Below are positions 1 through 5,052 of a DNA stretch of 5,196 bases, in pieces (the first letter of the stretch is position 1; the number at the start of each line of letters is the position of its first letter). Position numbers and translations under genes: made by a program. The stretch comes from Bacteroidaceae bacterium (lineage in GTDB: Bacteria; Bacteroidota; Bacteroidia; Bacteroidales; Bacteroidaceae). The notes below the pieces were generated by a model, which saw only the letters and a program-made list of their open reading frames with translations, was not told where the DNA came from and did no database searches. The stretch lies in NCBI GenBank assembly GCA_017558165.1, contig JAFYWE010000224.1:1-5196 (forward strand). The letters are read 5' to 3'.

Positions 1-7
1 ACTTAGG

Positions 8-60
8 TCCTCCTCTGTTCATAGAGGAGATGGCACAAGCGAAGCGCTGTGACGGAGGAG
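8..60. repeat. Hairpin-rich intergenic sequence, probable dispersed repeat
   Basis: This non-coding stretch has nested self-complementarity. CTCCTCT (10-16) pairs with AGAGGAG (23-29) around a 6-base loop. CACAAGCG and CGCTGTG (34-51) pair around AAG with one bulged A. TCCTCC near the left end (8-13) can instead pair with GGAGGA (54-59), enclosing the whole unit. I see no convincing reading frame. The pattern of a CTCCTC hairpin followed by a GGAGGAG block is reminiscent of intergenic repeats found many times in bacterial genomes, but that is recollection, not a search. The unit may continue beyond the left edge of the window. Only one copy lies in the window, so repeat status is inferred from structure. 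Confidence 0.45.
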
Positions 61-80
61 TAAAAGTACCGGCACAGTAG

Positions 81-102
81 GGGCAGACCGGTGTGTCTGC
101 CC
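81..102. repeat. Perfect 8-bp stem hairpin, possibly part of a dispersed repeat
   Basis: GGGCAGAC (81-88) and GTCTGCCC (95-102) form a perfect 8-bp stem around the loop CGGTGT. On the plus strand it is followed by an A-run rather than a T-run, and on the minus strand no T-run follows directly, so it does not look like an intrinsic terminator. Hairpins of the form GGGGC-N-ACC..TGTGT-N-GCCC recur between genes in many gut bacteria, as far as I recall, so it may belong with the structured sequence just to its left. It lies directly beyond the kbl-side terminator. Confidence 0.45.
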
Positions 103-105
103 AAC

Positions 106-150
106 AAAAAACACCATTGCCCCAGGATGCATTGCATCCTGGGGCAATGG
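106..150 (-). terminator. Rho-independent terminator of the kbl-lipoprotein unit
   Basis: A perfect 18-base inverted repeat (114-131 and 133-150) is separated by a single base, so the RNA hairpin would have about 17 pairs and a 3-base loop. Read on the minus strand it is followed by GTTTTTTG (T-run at 111-106), the classical intrinsic-terminator layout. It starts 19 bases after the lipoprotein stop codon. On the plus strand the following bases are TTATAATGAC, with no T-run, so termination should act only on minus-strand transcripts. The stem is unusually long and perfect for a terminator. Confidence 0.88.
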
Positions 151-169
151 TTATAATGACAGAGACTGT

Positions 170-391
170 TTACTCCAATATTCTTCTTGTAGCTTCTGCT
201 CTCTCCTCTGAAGTCATGTTTTCGATGATTCCTGCAGCCTTCTTCTCAAGTTCGGCAATCTTATCCAGATCACGGTTCTCGATAGCCTCTCTCAACTCCT
301 TCTTCACATCAAGAAGCTTGTCGACATTAGAAGAACATGATGTTACAAGGAAAGCGCACGCCATCAAAGCGACAAATAATATCTTTTTCAT
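170..391 (-). CDS. Small helical lipoprotein, unknown function
   Basis: This 73-residue protein begins with a lipoprotein signal peptide: lysines at 2-3, a hydrophobic stretch (4-16), and the lipobox VTSC with the lipidated cysteine at position 19. The mature part (20-73) is only about 55 residues, highly charged (K, E, R, D) and free of glycine and proline apart from one Gly, so it should be one or two amphipathic helices, possibly a short coiled coil (about 24-60). The sequence after the cysteine (SSNVD) is not clearly the acidic surface-export signal of Bacteroides lipoproteins, so it may face the periplasm. The start lies 18 bases after the kbl stop, and a strong terminator follows its own stop, so it is probably co-transcribed with kbl. 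I do not recognise a named family. Coding status is supported by the signal peptide, the spacing and the terminator. Confidence 0.8.
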   Translation of the reverse strand: MKKILFVALMACAFLVTSCSSNVDKLLDVKKELREAIENRDLDKIAELEKKAAGIIENMTSEERAEATRRILE

Positions 392-409
392 ACTGTATAG
401 TCTTATAGG

Positions 410-1600
410 TTATTTAATCACTCCAAGTTCCTTACCAACCTTGATGAACGCGGCGATAGCCTTGTCAAGGTGCTCCTGCTCGTGAGCAGCAGAGAGCTGT
501 ACACGTATACGCGCCTGACCCTTTGGAACAACAGGATAGTAGAAACCTGTCACGAAGATACCCTCCTGAGCCATCTTCTGTGCGAACACCTGAGAGAGCG
601 GAGCATCGTAGAGCATCACAGCACAGATAGCCGACTGTGTAGGCTTGATGTCGAAGCCTGCTGCCAACATCTTGTCGCGGAAATAGTTCACGTTGTTCTG
701 CAGCTTGGTATGCAGCTCGTCACTCTCGGCAAGCATCTTGAACACCTCGATTGATGCACCCACTACTGAAGGTGGCAATGAGTTAGAGAAGAGATAAGGA
801 CGTGAGCGCTGGCGCAACATGTCGATAATCTCCTTGCGTCCGGTAGTGAAGCCACCTACGGCACCACCGAAAGCCTTACCGAGTGTACCGGTAAAGATAT
901 CCACACGGCCATAGCAATCAAACTGCTCGGCAACACCATGACCTGTAGCACCTACCACACCCGCAGAGTGTGACTCATCAACCATAACGAGAGCATCGTA
1001 CTTCTCGGCAAGGTCACAGATCTTGTCCATTGGAGCCACGTTACCGTCCATAGAGAAGACACCATCGGTAACGATAATGCGGAAGCGCTGTGCCTGAGCC
1101 TCCTGCAGACAACGCTCCAGCTCGGCCATGTCGGCATTGGCATAGCGGTAACGCTGTGCCTTGCAAAGACGCACACCGTCAATGATTGAAGCGTGGTTCA
1201 AGGAATCGGAGATGATGGCATCCTCGGCTGTGAAGAGAGGCTCGAACAGACCACCGTTGGCATCGAAGCAAGCCGCATAGAGGATTGTATCCTCGGTCTT
1301 GAAATAGTCGGCAATGGCCTTCTCAAGTACCTTGTGGTAATCCTGTGTACCGCAGATGAAGCGTACCGATGACATACCGAAGCCGCGTGCCTCCATAGCC
1401 TCCTGCGCCGCCTTCATCAGGCGTGGGTTGTTTGAAAGGCCAAGATAGTTGTTGGCGCAGAAATTCAGTGCCTTTGAGCCATCCTCAAGGGTAATCTCGG
1501 CAAACTGCTGCGATGCGATATTACGTTCTCTCTTGTACAGACCGGCCTCATCAATAGCAGCCAGCTCGTTCTGCAAATAGTTCTGGAATTTTCCGTACAT
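410..1600 (-). CDS. kbl: 2-amino-3-ketobutyrate CoA ligase (glycine C-acetyltransferase)
   Basis: This PLP enzyme cleaves 2-amino-3-ketobutyrate with CoA to give glycine and acetyl-CoA, the second step of threonine degradation. It is 396 residues long; E. coli Kbl is about 398. Visible signatures are NFCANNYLGL (46-55), the Kbl-typical SSVRFICGTQ (77-86), CFDANGG (111-117), SLNHASIIDG with the PLP-stacking histidine at 136, VDESHSAG with Asp208 and His211, and the Schiff-base lysine Lys242 in TGTLGKAFGG. The end reads GFYYPVVPKGQARIR, as in known Kbl. Members of the same alpha-oxoamine synthase family (BioF, serine palmitoyltransferase) share the lysine motif, but the close match along the whole length favours Kbl. 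The start fits family length; no Shine-Dalgarno is seen, as is usual in Bacteroidetes. It lies divergent to the threonine dehydrogenase that makes its substrate and just upstream of a small lipoprotein gene. Confidence 0.97.
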   Translation of the reverse strand: MYGKFQNYLQNELAAIDEAGLYKRERNIASQQFAEITLEDGSKALNFCANNYLGLSNNPRLMKAAQEAMEARGFGMSSVRFICGTQDYHKVLEKAIADYFKTEDTILYAACFDANGGLFEPLFTAEDAIISDSLNHASIIDGVRLCKAQRYRYANADMAELERCLQEAQAQRFRIIVTDGVFSMDGNVAPMDKICDLAEKYDALVMVDESHSAGVVGATGHGVAEQFDCYGRVDIFTGTLGKAFGGAVGGFTTGRKEIIDMLRQRSRPYLFSNSLPPSVVGASIEVFKMLAESDELHTKLQNNVNYFRDKMLAAGFDIKPTQSAICAVMLYDAPLSQVFAQKMAQEGIFVTGFYYPVVPKGQARIRVQLSAAHEQEHLDKAIAAFIKVGKELGVIK

Positions 1601-1639
1601 AGTAGTATATATTTTATAAATTCATATTCATCCTTTGCG

Positions 1640-1670
1640 CAAATGTACCCTTTTATCAAAAGAAACACAA
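1640..1670 (-). promoter_or_regulatory. Probable kbl promoter (Bacteroidetes -33/-7 type)
   Basis: On the minus strand TACATTTG (1647-1640) matches the Bacteroidetes -7 consensus TAnnTTTG exactly. A TTG (1670-1668) lies 20 bases upstream, the usual distance for the -33 element. This would start transcription roughly 30 bases before the kbl ATG. The -7 box overlaps a perfect 10-base palindrome, TTTGCGCAAA (1634-1643). Motif and spacing are visible; promoter activity is inferred. Confidence 0.7.
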
Positions 1671-1707
1671 CATATGTTTCAAAAAAAATATATAAATTAA
1701 CTCAAAA

Positions 1708-1727
1708 AAGAGGAGGCATAAGAGGAG
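1708..1727 (+). repeat. Direct repeats AAGAGGAG upstream of tdh, possible operator
   Basis: AAGAGGAG occurs at 1708-1715 and again at 1720-1727, an offset of 12 bases; a related TTGAGGAG lies at 1750-1757, overlapping the end of the tdh -7 box. The pair sits just upstream of and across the expected -33 position of the tdh promoter, which lacks a recognisable -33 box. That arrangement would suit activator or repressor binding, but purine-rich repeats also arise by chance. Confidence 0.3.
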
Positions 1728-1744
1728 TATTACAAAAATAAACG

Positions 1745-1752
1745 TAACTTTG
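1745..1752 (+). promoter_or_regulatory. Probable -7 box of the tdh promoter
   Basis: TAACTTTG fits the Bacteroidetes -7 consensus TAnnTTTG and lies 51 bases before the tdh ATG. No TTTG or TTG is found 19-21 bases upstream, so the promoter is either weak or helped by a regulator. It is divergent from the kbl promoter, with the two -7 boxes about 100 bases apart in A/T-rich DNA. Confidence 0.55.
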
Positions 1753-1803
1753 AGGAGTGATAACAGAATCAATGGTTGAATAATTTTTCAGATATATGAC
1801 ATT

Positions 1804-2760
1804 ATGAAAAACGTATTGGTAATTGGCTCTACCGGCCAGATAGGCTCGGAGCTCACGATGAAATTGCGTAATATGATTCCTGATGGCAACATCGTTGCCG
1901 GCTACATACCGGGTGCCGAGCCCAAAGGGATCCTGCTTGAGAGTGGCCCTGCTGCCGAGGCAAACGTAAAGAACGCCCAGCAGCTTGCCGACATTGTCGA
2001 GAAATACAAGATTGACACCATATACAACCTTGCGGCATTGCTATCGGCCGTTGCCGAGTCAAAGCCCTTGCTTGCATGGGATATCCAGATGAACGGTCTC
2101 ATCAACATCCTGGAGATTGCACGTGAGAAGAAGTGCGCCGTCTTCACCCCAAGCTCAATTGGCTCGTTCGGCCCCAACACCCCAGCCGACGATACCCCAC
2201 AGGACACCATCCAGCGCCCACGCACCATGTACGGCGTGACAAAAGTGGCTACCGAGTTACTAAGCGACTACTATTTCACAAAATATGGTGTTGACACACG
2301 CGCCGTACGTTTCCCAGGACTTATCTCAAACGTGACACTCCCCGGTGGCGGAACAACAGACTACGCAGTGGAAATCTACTACGCAGCTGTCAAGGGCGAG
2401 GATTTCGCCTGCCCAATCCAGGCCGGTACATTCATGGACATGATGTACATGCCCGATGCATTGAAGGCAGCTGTCGACATCATGAACGCCGACCCGTCAC
2501 GCCTTATCCACCGCAATGCATTCAACGTTGCGTCAATGAGTTTTGACCCAGAGATCATTAAGGCATCTATCCAGAAGTACATCCCCGACTTCAAGATGCA
2601 CTATGAGTTTGACCCCGTTCGCCAGGCCATTGCCGACTCTTGGCCAAACAAGATGGACGACTCATGCGCACGCAACGAGTGGGACTGGAAACCATCGTAC
2701 GACCTCGACTCAATGACACAGGACATGATCAAGACCCTGCGCGAGAGATTCAACAAGTAA
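1804..2760 (+). CDS. tdh: L-threonine 3-dehydrogenase, short-chain (SDR/epimerase) type
   Basis: This enzyme would oxidise L-threonine to 2-amino-3-ketobutyrate with NAD+, supplying the substrate of Kbl. It is 318 residues long with an extended-SDR Rossmann fold: the nucleotide-binding GSTGQIG (8-14), NLAALLSA (75-82), the active-site region TPSSIGSFGP (115-124), and the catalytic pair Tyr143 and Lys147 in YGVTK. RFPGLIS (169-175) and PGGGTTDYAVE (180-190) are, to my knowledge, hallmarks of SDR-type threonine dehydrogenases such as those of Flavobacterium and animals; sugar epimerases lack the latter. It is unrelated to the zinc-dependent E. coli Tdh. The divergent kbl neighbour supports the assignment strongly. 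A plain NAD-dependent epimerase is the main alternative. The ATG was chosen because the Rossmann strand begins right after it; a start further upstream would be out of frame or closed by stops. Confidence 0.93.
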   Translation: MKNVLVIGSTGQIGSELTMKLRNMIPDGNIVAGYIPGAEPKGILLESGPAAEANVKNAQQLADIVEKYKIDTIYNLAALLSAVAESKPLLAWDIQMNGLINILEIAREKKCAVFTPSSIGSFGPNTPADDTPQDTIQRPRTMYGVTKVATELLSDYYFTKYGVDTRAVRFPGLISNVTLPGGGTTDYAVEIYYAAVKGEDFACPIQAGTFMDMMYMPDALKAAVDIMNADPSRLIHRNAFNVASMSFDPEIIKASIQKYIPDFKMHYEFDPVRQAIADSWPNKMDDSCARNEWDWKPSYDLDSMTQDMIKTLRERFNK

Positions 2761-2780
2761 AAGTCTTTTATATTATACAG

Positions 2781-2820
2781 CCGACGGATTGGTAATGCCA
2801 GTCCGTCGGTGTTGTTATAT
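2781..2820 (+). terminator. Intrinsic terminator downstream of tdh
   Basis: CCGACGGA (2781-2788) pairs with TCCGTCGG (2802-2809), and the stem continues through one T-G wobble and TGG/CCA to a 5-base loop (2793-2797), about 12 pairs in all. It is followed by the T-rich TGTTGTTATAT rather than a clean T-run. It lies 20 bases after the tdh stop codon and points the right way. Confidence 0.75.
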
Positions 2821-2835
2821 GGTGACACATCATGT

Positions 2836-2946
2836 CCCCTTGGATTTGCAATCCAAGGGGTACTGAGGCAGGGGGTTACAACCCATTATAATCGTCTCGG
2901 GTCACAGACCCTGACATTCAAATCAATCGGATTGCAAATCCGATTG
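2836..2946. repeat. Cluster of short hairpins with a shared GGATTGCAAATCC-like core
   Basis: Four small inverted repeats lie in about 110 bases. Unit 1 (2836-2860) has an 11-bp perfect stem, CCCCTTGGATT/AATCCAAGGGG, around TGC. Unit 2 (2873-2884) is a weak GGGT/ACCC hairpin. Unit 3 (2899-2911) is GGGTC-ACA-GACCC. Unit 4 (2924-2946) has a 10-bp perfect stem, CAATCGGATT/AATCCGATTG, around GCA. The 13-base core GGATTGCAAATCC occurs on the minus strand in unit 1 and on the plus strand in unit 4, so the two are inverted relative to each other. Outer arms differ between units but still pair. No T-run follows any unit and no open frame is convincing. It looks like a palindromic intergenic repeat of the kind I recall from Bacteroidetes genomes; a structured RNA or protein-binding array is possible. 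Confidence 0.65.
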
Positions 2947-3010
2947 GCGTGACCATGCCACGCAGCCTGCGACCATTTGCTGTTGACGTTATCGAAGCCT
3001 ACGGCTTTCA
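2947..3010. other. Intergenic stretch with two weak hairpins
   Basis: This piece between the hairpin cluster and the nadA terminator carries GCGTG/CACGC (2947-2951 with 2959-2963, 7-base loop) and AAGCC-TAC-GGCTT (2995-3007). Both are short and could be chance, but they continue the hairpin-rich character of the sequence to their left and may belong to the same repeat. No gene, promoter or RNA gene is recognisable here or in 3011-3046. Confidence 0.3.
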
Positions 3011-3046
3011 GTTTTCACCTATACCCATAACCAGCCCAACAAGAAC

Positions 3047-3082
3047 AAATTGACGAGTACTCATACAAGCACTCGTCAATTT
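3047..3082 (-). terminator. Probable terminator between convergent tdh and nadA
   Basis: AAATTGACGAGT (3047-3058) pairs perfectly with ACTCGTCAATTT (3071-3082), a 12-bp stem with a 12-base loop, starting 19 bases after the nadA stop. On the minus strand the stem ends in AATTTGTTCTTGTTG, moderately T-rich; on the plus strand it runs into AATTTTATCATTATAA. It could therefore stop transcripts from either side. Neither side has a strong T-run. Confidence 0.68.
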
Positions 3083-3101
3083 TATCATTATAAAAAGGGA
3101 A

Positions 3102-4082
3102 TCACTTTGACAGTTCAAGCATCCTCACGATAGGCTTCTTGGCATCCTCACGCAAAGCCTCGTCAAGCTCTACAGTAGGCCACTCATACTTGAGGGTGTT
3201 ATAAAGCTTCTCAAGAGTGTTCAGACGCATGTATGCACACTCGTTGCATGCACATGGACCCGTCATCGGTGGCACCGGTATGAAAGTCTTCTCAGGGCAA
3301 CGCTTCTGCATCTCGTGCAGGATACCGCTCTCGGTAGCCACGATAAACTCCTTGGCATCGCTCTTCTCGGCATACGACAGGATTGCAGCTGTAGAACCGA
3401 TGAAGTCGGCAAGCGCCAGCACGCCGCTCTTGCACTCAGGGTGAGCAAGCACCTTTGCATCGGGGTGAGTACTCCTGAGCTCTACAATCTTCTCAATAGA
3501 GAACTGCTCGTGCACGTGGCATCCACCGTTCCAAAGAAGCATATTCCTGTGGGTAACGGCATTGAGATAACCACCGAGGTTCTTGTCGGGTGCAAAGATA
3601 ATCTTCTCGTCCTTAGGGAAACTATCCACCACTGCACGTGCATTGGTAGAGGTCACCACAATGTCGGTGAGAGCCTTTACGGCCGCAGAGGTGTTCACAT
3701 AGGCAACAACCTTGTAACCAGGATGCTCGGCCTTGAACTTTGCGAGTTCCTCGGCAGGACAGCTCTCGGCAAGCGAACAACCCGCATTAAGGTCGGGAAT
3801 GAGAACAAGCTTGTCGGGAGAGAGAATCTTGTTTGTCTCGGCCATGAAGTGTACGCCACACATCACCAGGATATCGGCTGTCGTCTTCTCGGCAATCTGT
3901 GCAAGCGCAAGGCTGTCACCGACGAAATCGGCCACGTCCTGCACAGCACCATCGGTATAATAGTGCGCAAGCACAACGGCGTTCTTCTCCTCACACAAAC
4001 GGCGAATCTCGGCCTTGAGATCCACACCCTCGGGTACAGGTTCATTGATATACCCTTTATCCTTCCATTCCTGCTTTATCAT
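3102..4082 (-). CDS. nadA: Quinolinate synthase
   Basis: NadA condenses iminoaspartate with dihydroxyacetone phosphate to quinolinate, the second step of de novo NAD synthesis from aspartate, using an oxygen-sensitive [4Fe-4S] cluster in the cytoplasm. The protein is 326 residues long, typical of the family. LAHYYT (38-43) carries the active-site tyrosine (Tyr42), then GDSLALAQ (55-62) and GVHFMAE (76-82). The three likely cluster cysteines are Cys102 in NAGCSLAESCP, Cys188 in WNGGCHVHE and Cys282 in CACNECAYM, each in the expected context; HPEC (214-217) holds the conserved Glu216 and VATESGILHEM (248-258) is also typical. Cys277 and Cys279 add an extra CxC close to the third ligand. All three pseudo-repeated domains are present and nothing is truncated. 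nadB and nadC are not in the window, and a promoter of its own lies upstream, so it appears to be expressed alone. Confidence 0.97.
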   Translation of the reverse strand: MIKQEWKDKGYINEPVPEGVDLKAEIRRLCEEKNAVVLAHYYTDGAVQDVADFVGDSLALAQIAEKTTADILVMCGVHFMAETNKILSPDKLVLIPDLNAGCSLAESCPAEELAKFKAEHPGYKVVAYVNTSAAVKALTDIVVTSTNARAVVDSFPKDEKIIFAPDKNLGGYLNAVTHRNMLLWNGGCHVHEQFSIEKIVELRSTHPDAKVLAHPECKSGVLALADFIGSTAAILSYAEKSDAKEFIVATESGILHEMQKRCPEKTFIPVPPMTGPCACNECAYMRLNTLEKLYNTLKYEWPTVELDEALREDAKKPIVRMLELSK

Positions 4083-4132
4083 AATTGTATCTTTATTTAC
4101 TTAAAAAAACAGAGACAGACAGCCTCTATGCG

Positions 4133-4163
4133 CAAAGGTAACAAAAAAACGATTCAAACAAAA
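4133..4163 (-). promoter_or_regulatory. Probable nadA promoter (Bacteroidetes type)
   Basis: On the minus strand TACCTTTG (4140-4133) is an exact -7 box, followed by CGC as in the kbl promoter. A TTTTG (4163-4159) sits 18 bases upstream and a second TTTG (4158-4155) 14 bases upstream; the first is the better -33 candidate. The -7 box lies about 50 bases before the nadA ATG. No clear terminator separates it from the phosphatase gene upstream, so read-through from that gene is possible. Confidence 0.7.
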
Positions 4164-4193
4164 GGGGAACCATGATAATAAAGTTTCATAATG

Positions 4194-4745
4194 TTAAAAC
4201 TTGAACGACAGATACACACCATAGCCACCATCAGTGCCCAACGCCGGTGACACCACCACATCGTGCTCCTTGGCAAATGGGGTCGTGAATAGTAATCCGC
4301 TGCCGACACCTATCGCAGCACCGGCAAGCACATCCCAGACATCGTGCCGTTTGGCATAGACCCTACCCCACGCCACATATCCGCTGACGAGAAAGGCTGG
4401 AAGGCCCCATTTCCAACCATAGCGCTTTTGCAGGAACGTAGCACCTGCAAAGGAGAAGCCTGTGTGGTTGGAGGGGAAAGAGTGGGCATCACTGCCATCG
4501 GGACGCTCTTTCTTCACTGTATATTTGAGGGCGTAGCTTACTGCCACCGAGGCCACCAAGGACTCACCAAGCTGCAGCAGTCCCTTGCTGTCGCCCTTGA
4601 GCAAAGCGACACCGGCACCCACCGCGGCAGGAGCGAACATGGCCACATCGGTAGAGGTTTCCACAGCCTTACGGCCCTGGGCATTAGTGCCCTGCAAGGC
4701 AACTATGAGTACAATCAACAGAACAATACGTTTCATAGGCTTCAT
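4194..4745 (-). CDS. PAP2-family phosphatase, envelope-associated
   Basis: This 183-residue protein carries all three motifs of the PAP2 (type 2 phosphatidic acid phosphatase) superfamily: KYTVKKERP (Lys74, Arg81, Pro82), PSNH (91-94, His94 as general acid), and GRVYAKRHDVWD (Arg128, nucleophile His134, Asp138). It should therefore hydrolyse a phosphate monoester or pyrophosphate, probably on a lipid; the true substrate (lipid A, undecaprenyl pyrophosphate, phosphatidate or other) cannot be read from the sequence. Residues 1-22 (KR, then a hydrophobic run, ending TNA) look like a cleavable signal peptide. Further hydrophobic stretches lie near 35-49, 62-73, 114-126 and 139-153. The tail alternates as YGVYLSFKF and ends in Phe, like an outer-membrane beta strand. 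The start overlaps the stop of the DUF3784-like gene by 4 bases; Met4 is an alternative start. Confidence 0.92.
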   Translation of the reverse strand: MKPMKRIVLLIVLIVALQGTNAQGRKAVETSTDVAMFAPAAVGAGVALLKGDSKGLLQLGESLVASVAVSYALKYTVKKERPDGSDAHSFPSNHTGFSFAGATFLQKRYGWKWGLPAFLVSGYVAWGRVYAKRHDVWDVLAGAAIGVGSGLLFTTPFAKEHDVVVSPALGTDGGYGVYLSFKF

Positions 4746-5038
4746 CTCTTTTTGGCCCAGCAGTTAGCAAGCACAGTGGATATTACGGACAGCACCACTA
4801 TCACGCCGGCAAAGACACTCATCTCTACCTCGTCCCATTCAAGCAGGGCACTTAATGAGATTCCGATACTGACTATCATTACCATCACGAACACCAACAG
4901 CCTGAGGCGTCCGATATCATACTTGGCCTTCTCTTCCTTTGACGCGGTATTGTACCCCGAGATAAGGAAATCACCTTTACCCAACAGCACCACAAATGCC
5001 ATTGTGGCAAAAACCAGTGAAATGATATACATCTCCAT
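4742..5038 (-). CDS. Small DUF3784-like integral membrane protein
   Basis: This 98-residue protein has three predicted membrane helices (about 4-19, 46-65 and 72-92). Between the first two lies the motif GKGDFLISGYNT (20-31) followed by SKEEKAKYD (33-41), which I recognise as the signature of the DUF3784 family of small bacterial membrane proteins, whose function is unknown. It ends in a basic cytoplasmic-type tail (WAKKR). The N-terminus could start at Met1 or Met3. Its stop overlaps the start of the PAP2 gene in an ATGA arrangement, a sign of translational coupling, and its start lies 14 bases after the stop of the RHH gene. The three are thus likely one transcript. A role in membrane or envelope stress would be guesswork. 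Confidence 0.87.
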   Translation of the reverse strand: MEMYIISLVFATMAFVVLLGKGDFLISGYNTASKEEKAKYDIGRLRLLVFVMVMIVSIGISLSALLEWDEVEMSVFAGVIVVLSVISTVLANCWAKKR

Positions 5039-5052
5039 AAGCTACCATATTT

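Noticed and set aside
93..485. Plus-strand open frame of 130 codons over the terminator and lipoprotein
   Set aside because: It reads through a strong terminator hairpin and antisense to the lipoprotein, whose lipobox and spacing are convincing.
410..1600. Serine palmitoyltransferase or BioF instead of Kbl
   Set aside because: They share the PLP fold, but residues such as SSVRFICGTQ, CFDANGG and the PVVPKGQARIR end, plus the adjacent threonine dehydrogenase, fit Kbl.
2836..2946. CRISPR array
   Set aside because: The repeated cores are inverted, differ in their arms, and are not separated by uniform spacers; no cas gene is present.
4083..4132. NAD-sensing riboswitch in the nadA leader
   Set aside because: The predicted leader is only about 45-50 bases, A-rich and without a stable hairpin; I cannot recognise a known aptamer.
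3315..4175. Plus-strand open frame of 286 codons opposite nadA
   Set aside because: It lies wholly antisense to a clear nadA, the translated sequence shows no domain or signal, and it is explained by nadA codon bias.
4164..4193. Terminator between the PAP2 gene and nadA
   Set aside because: No inverted repeat with a T-run is seen; the region is A/T-rich only.
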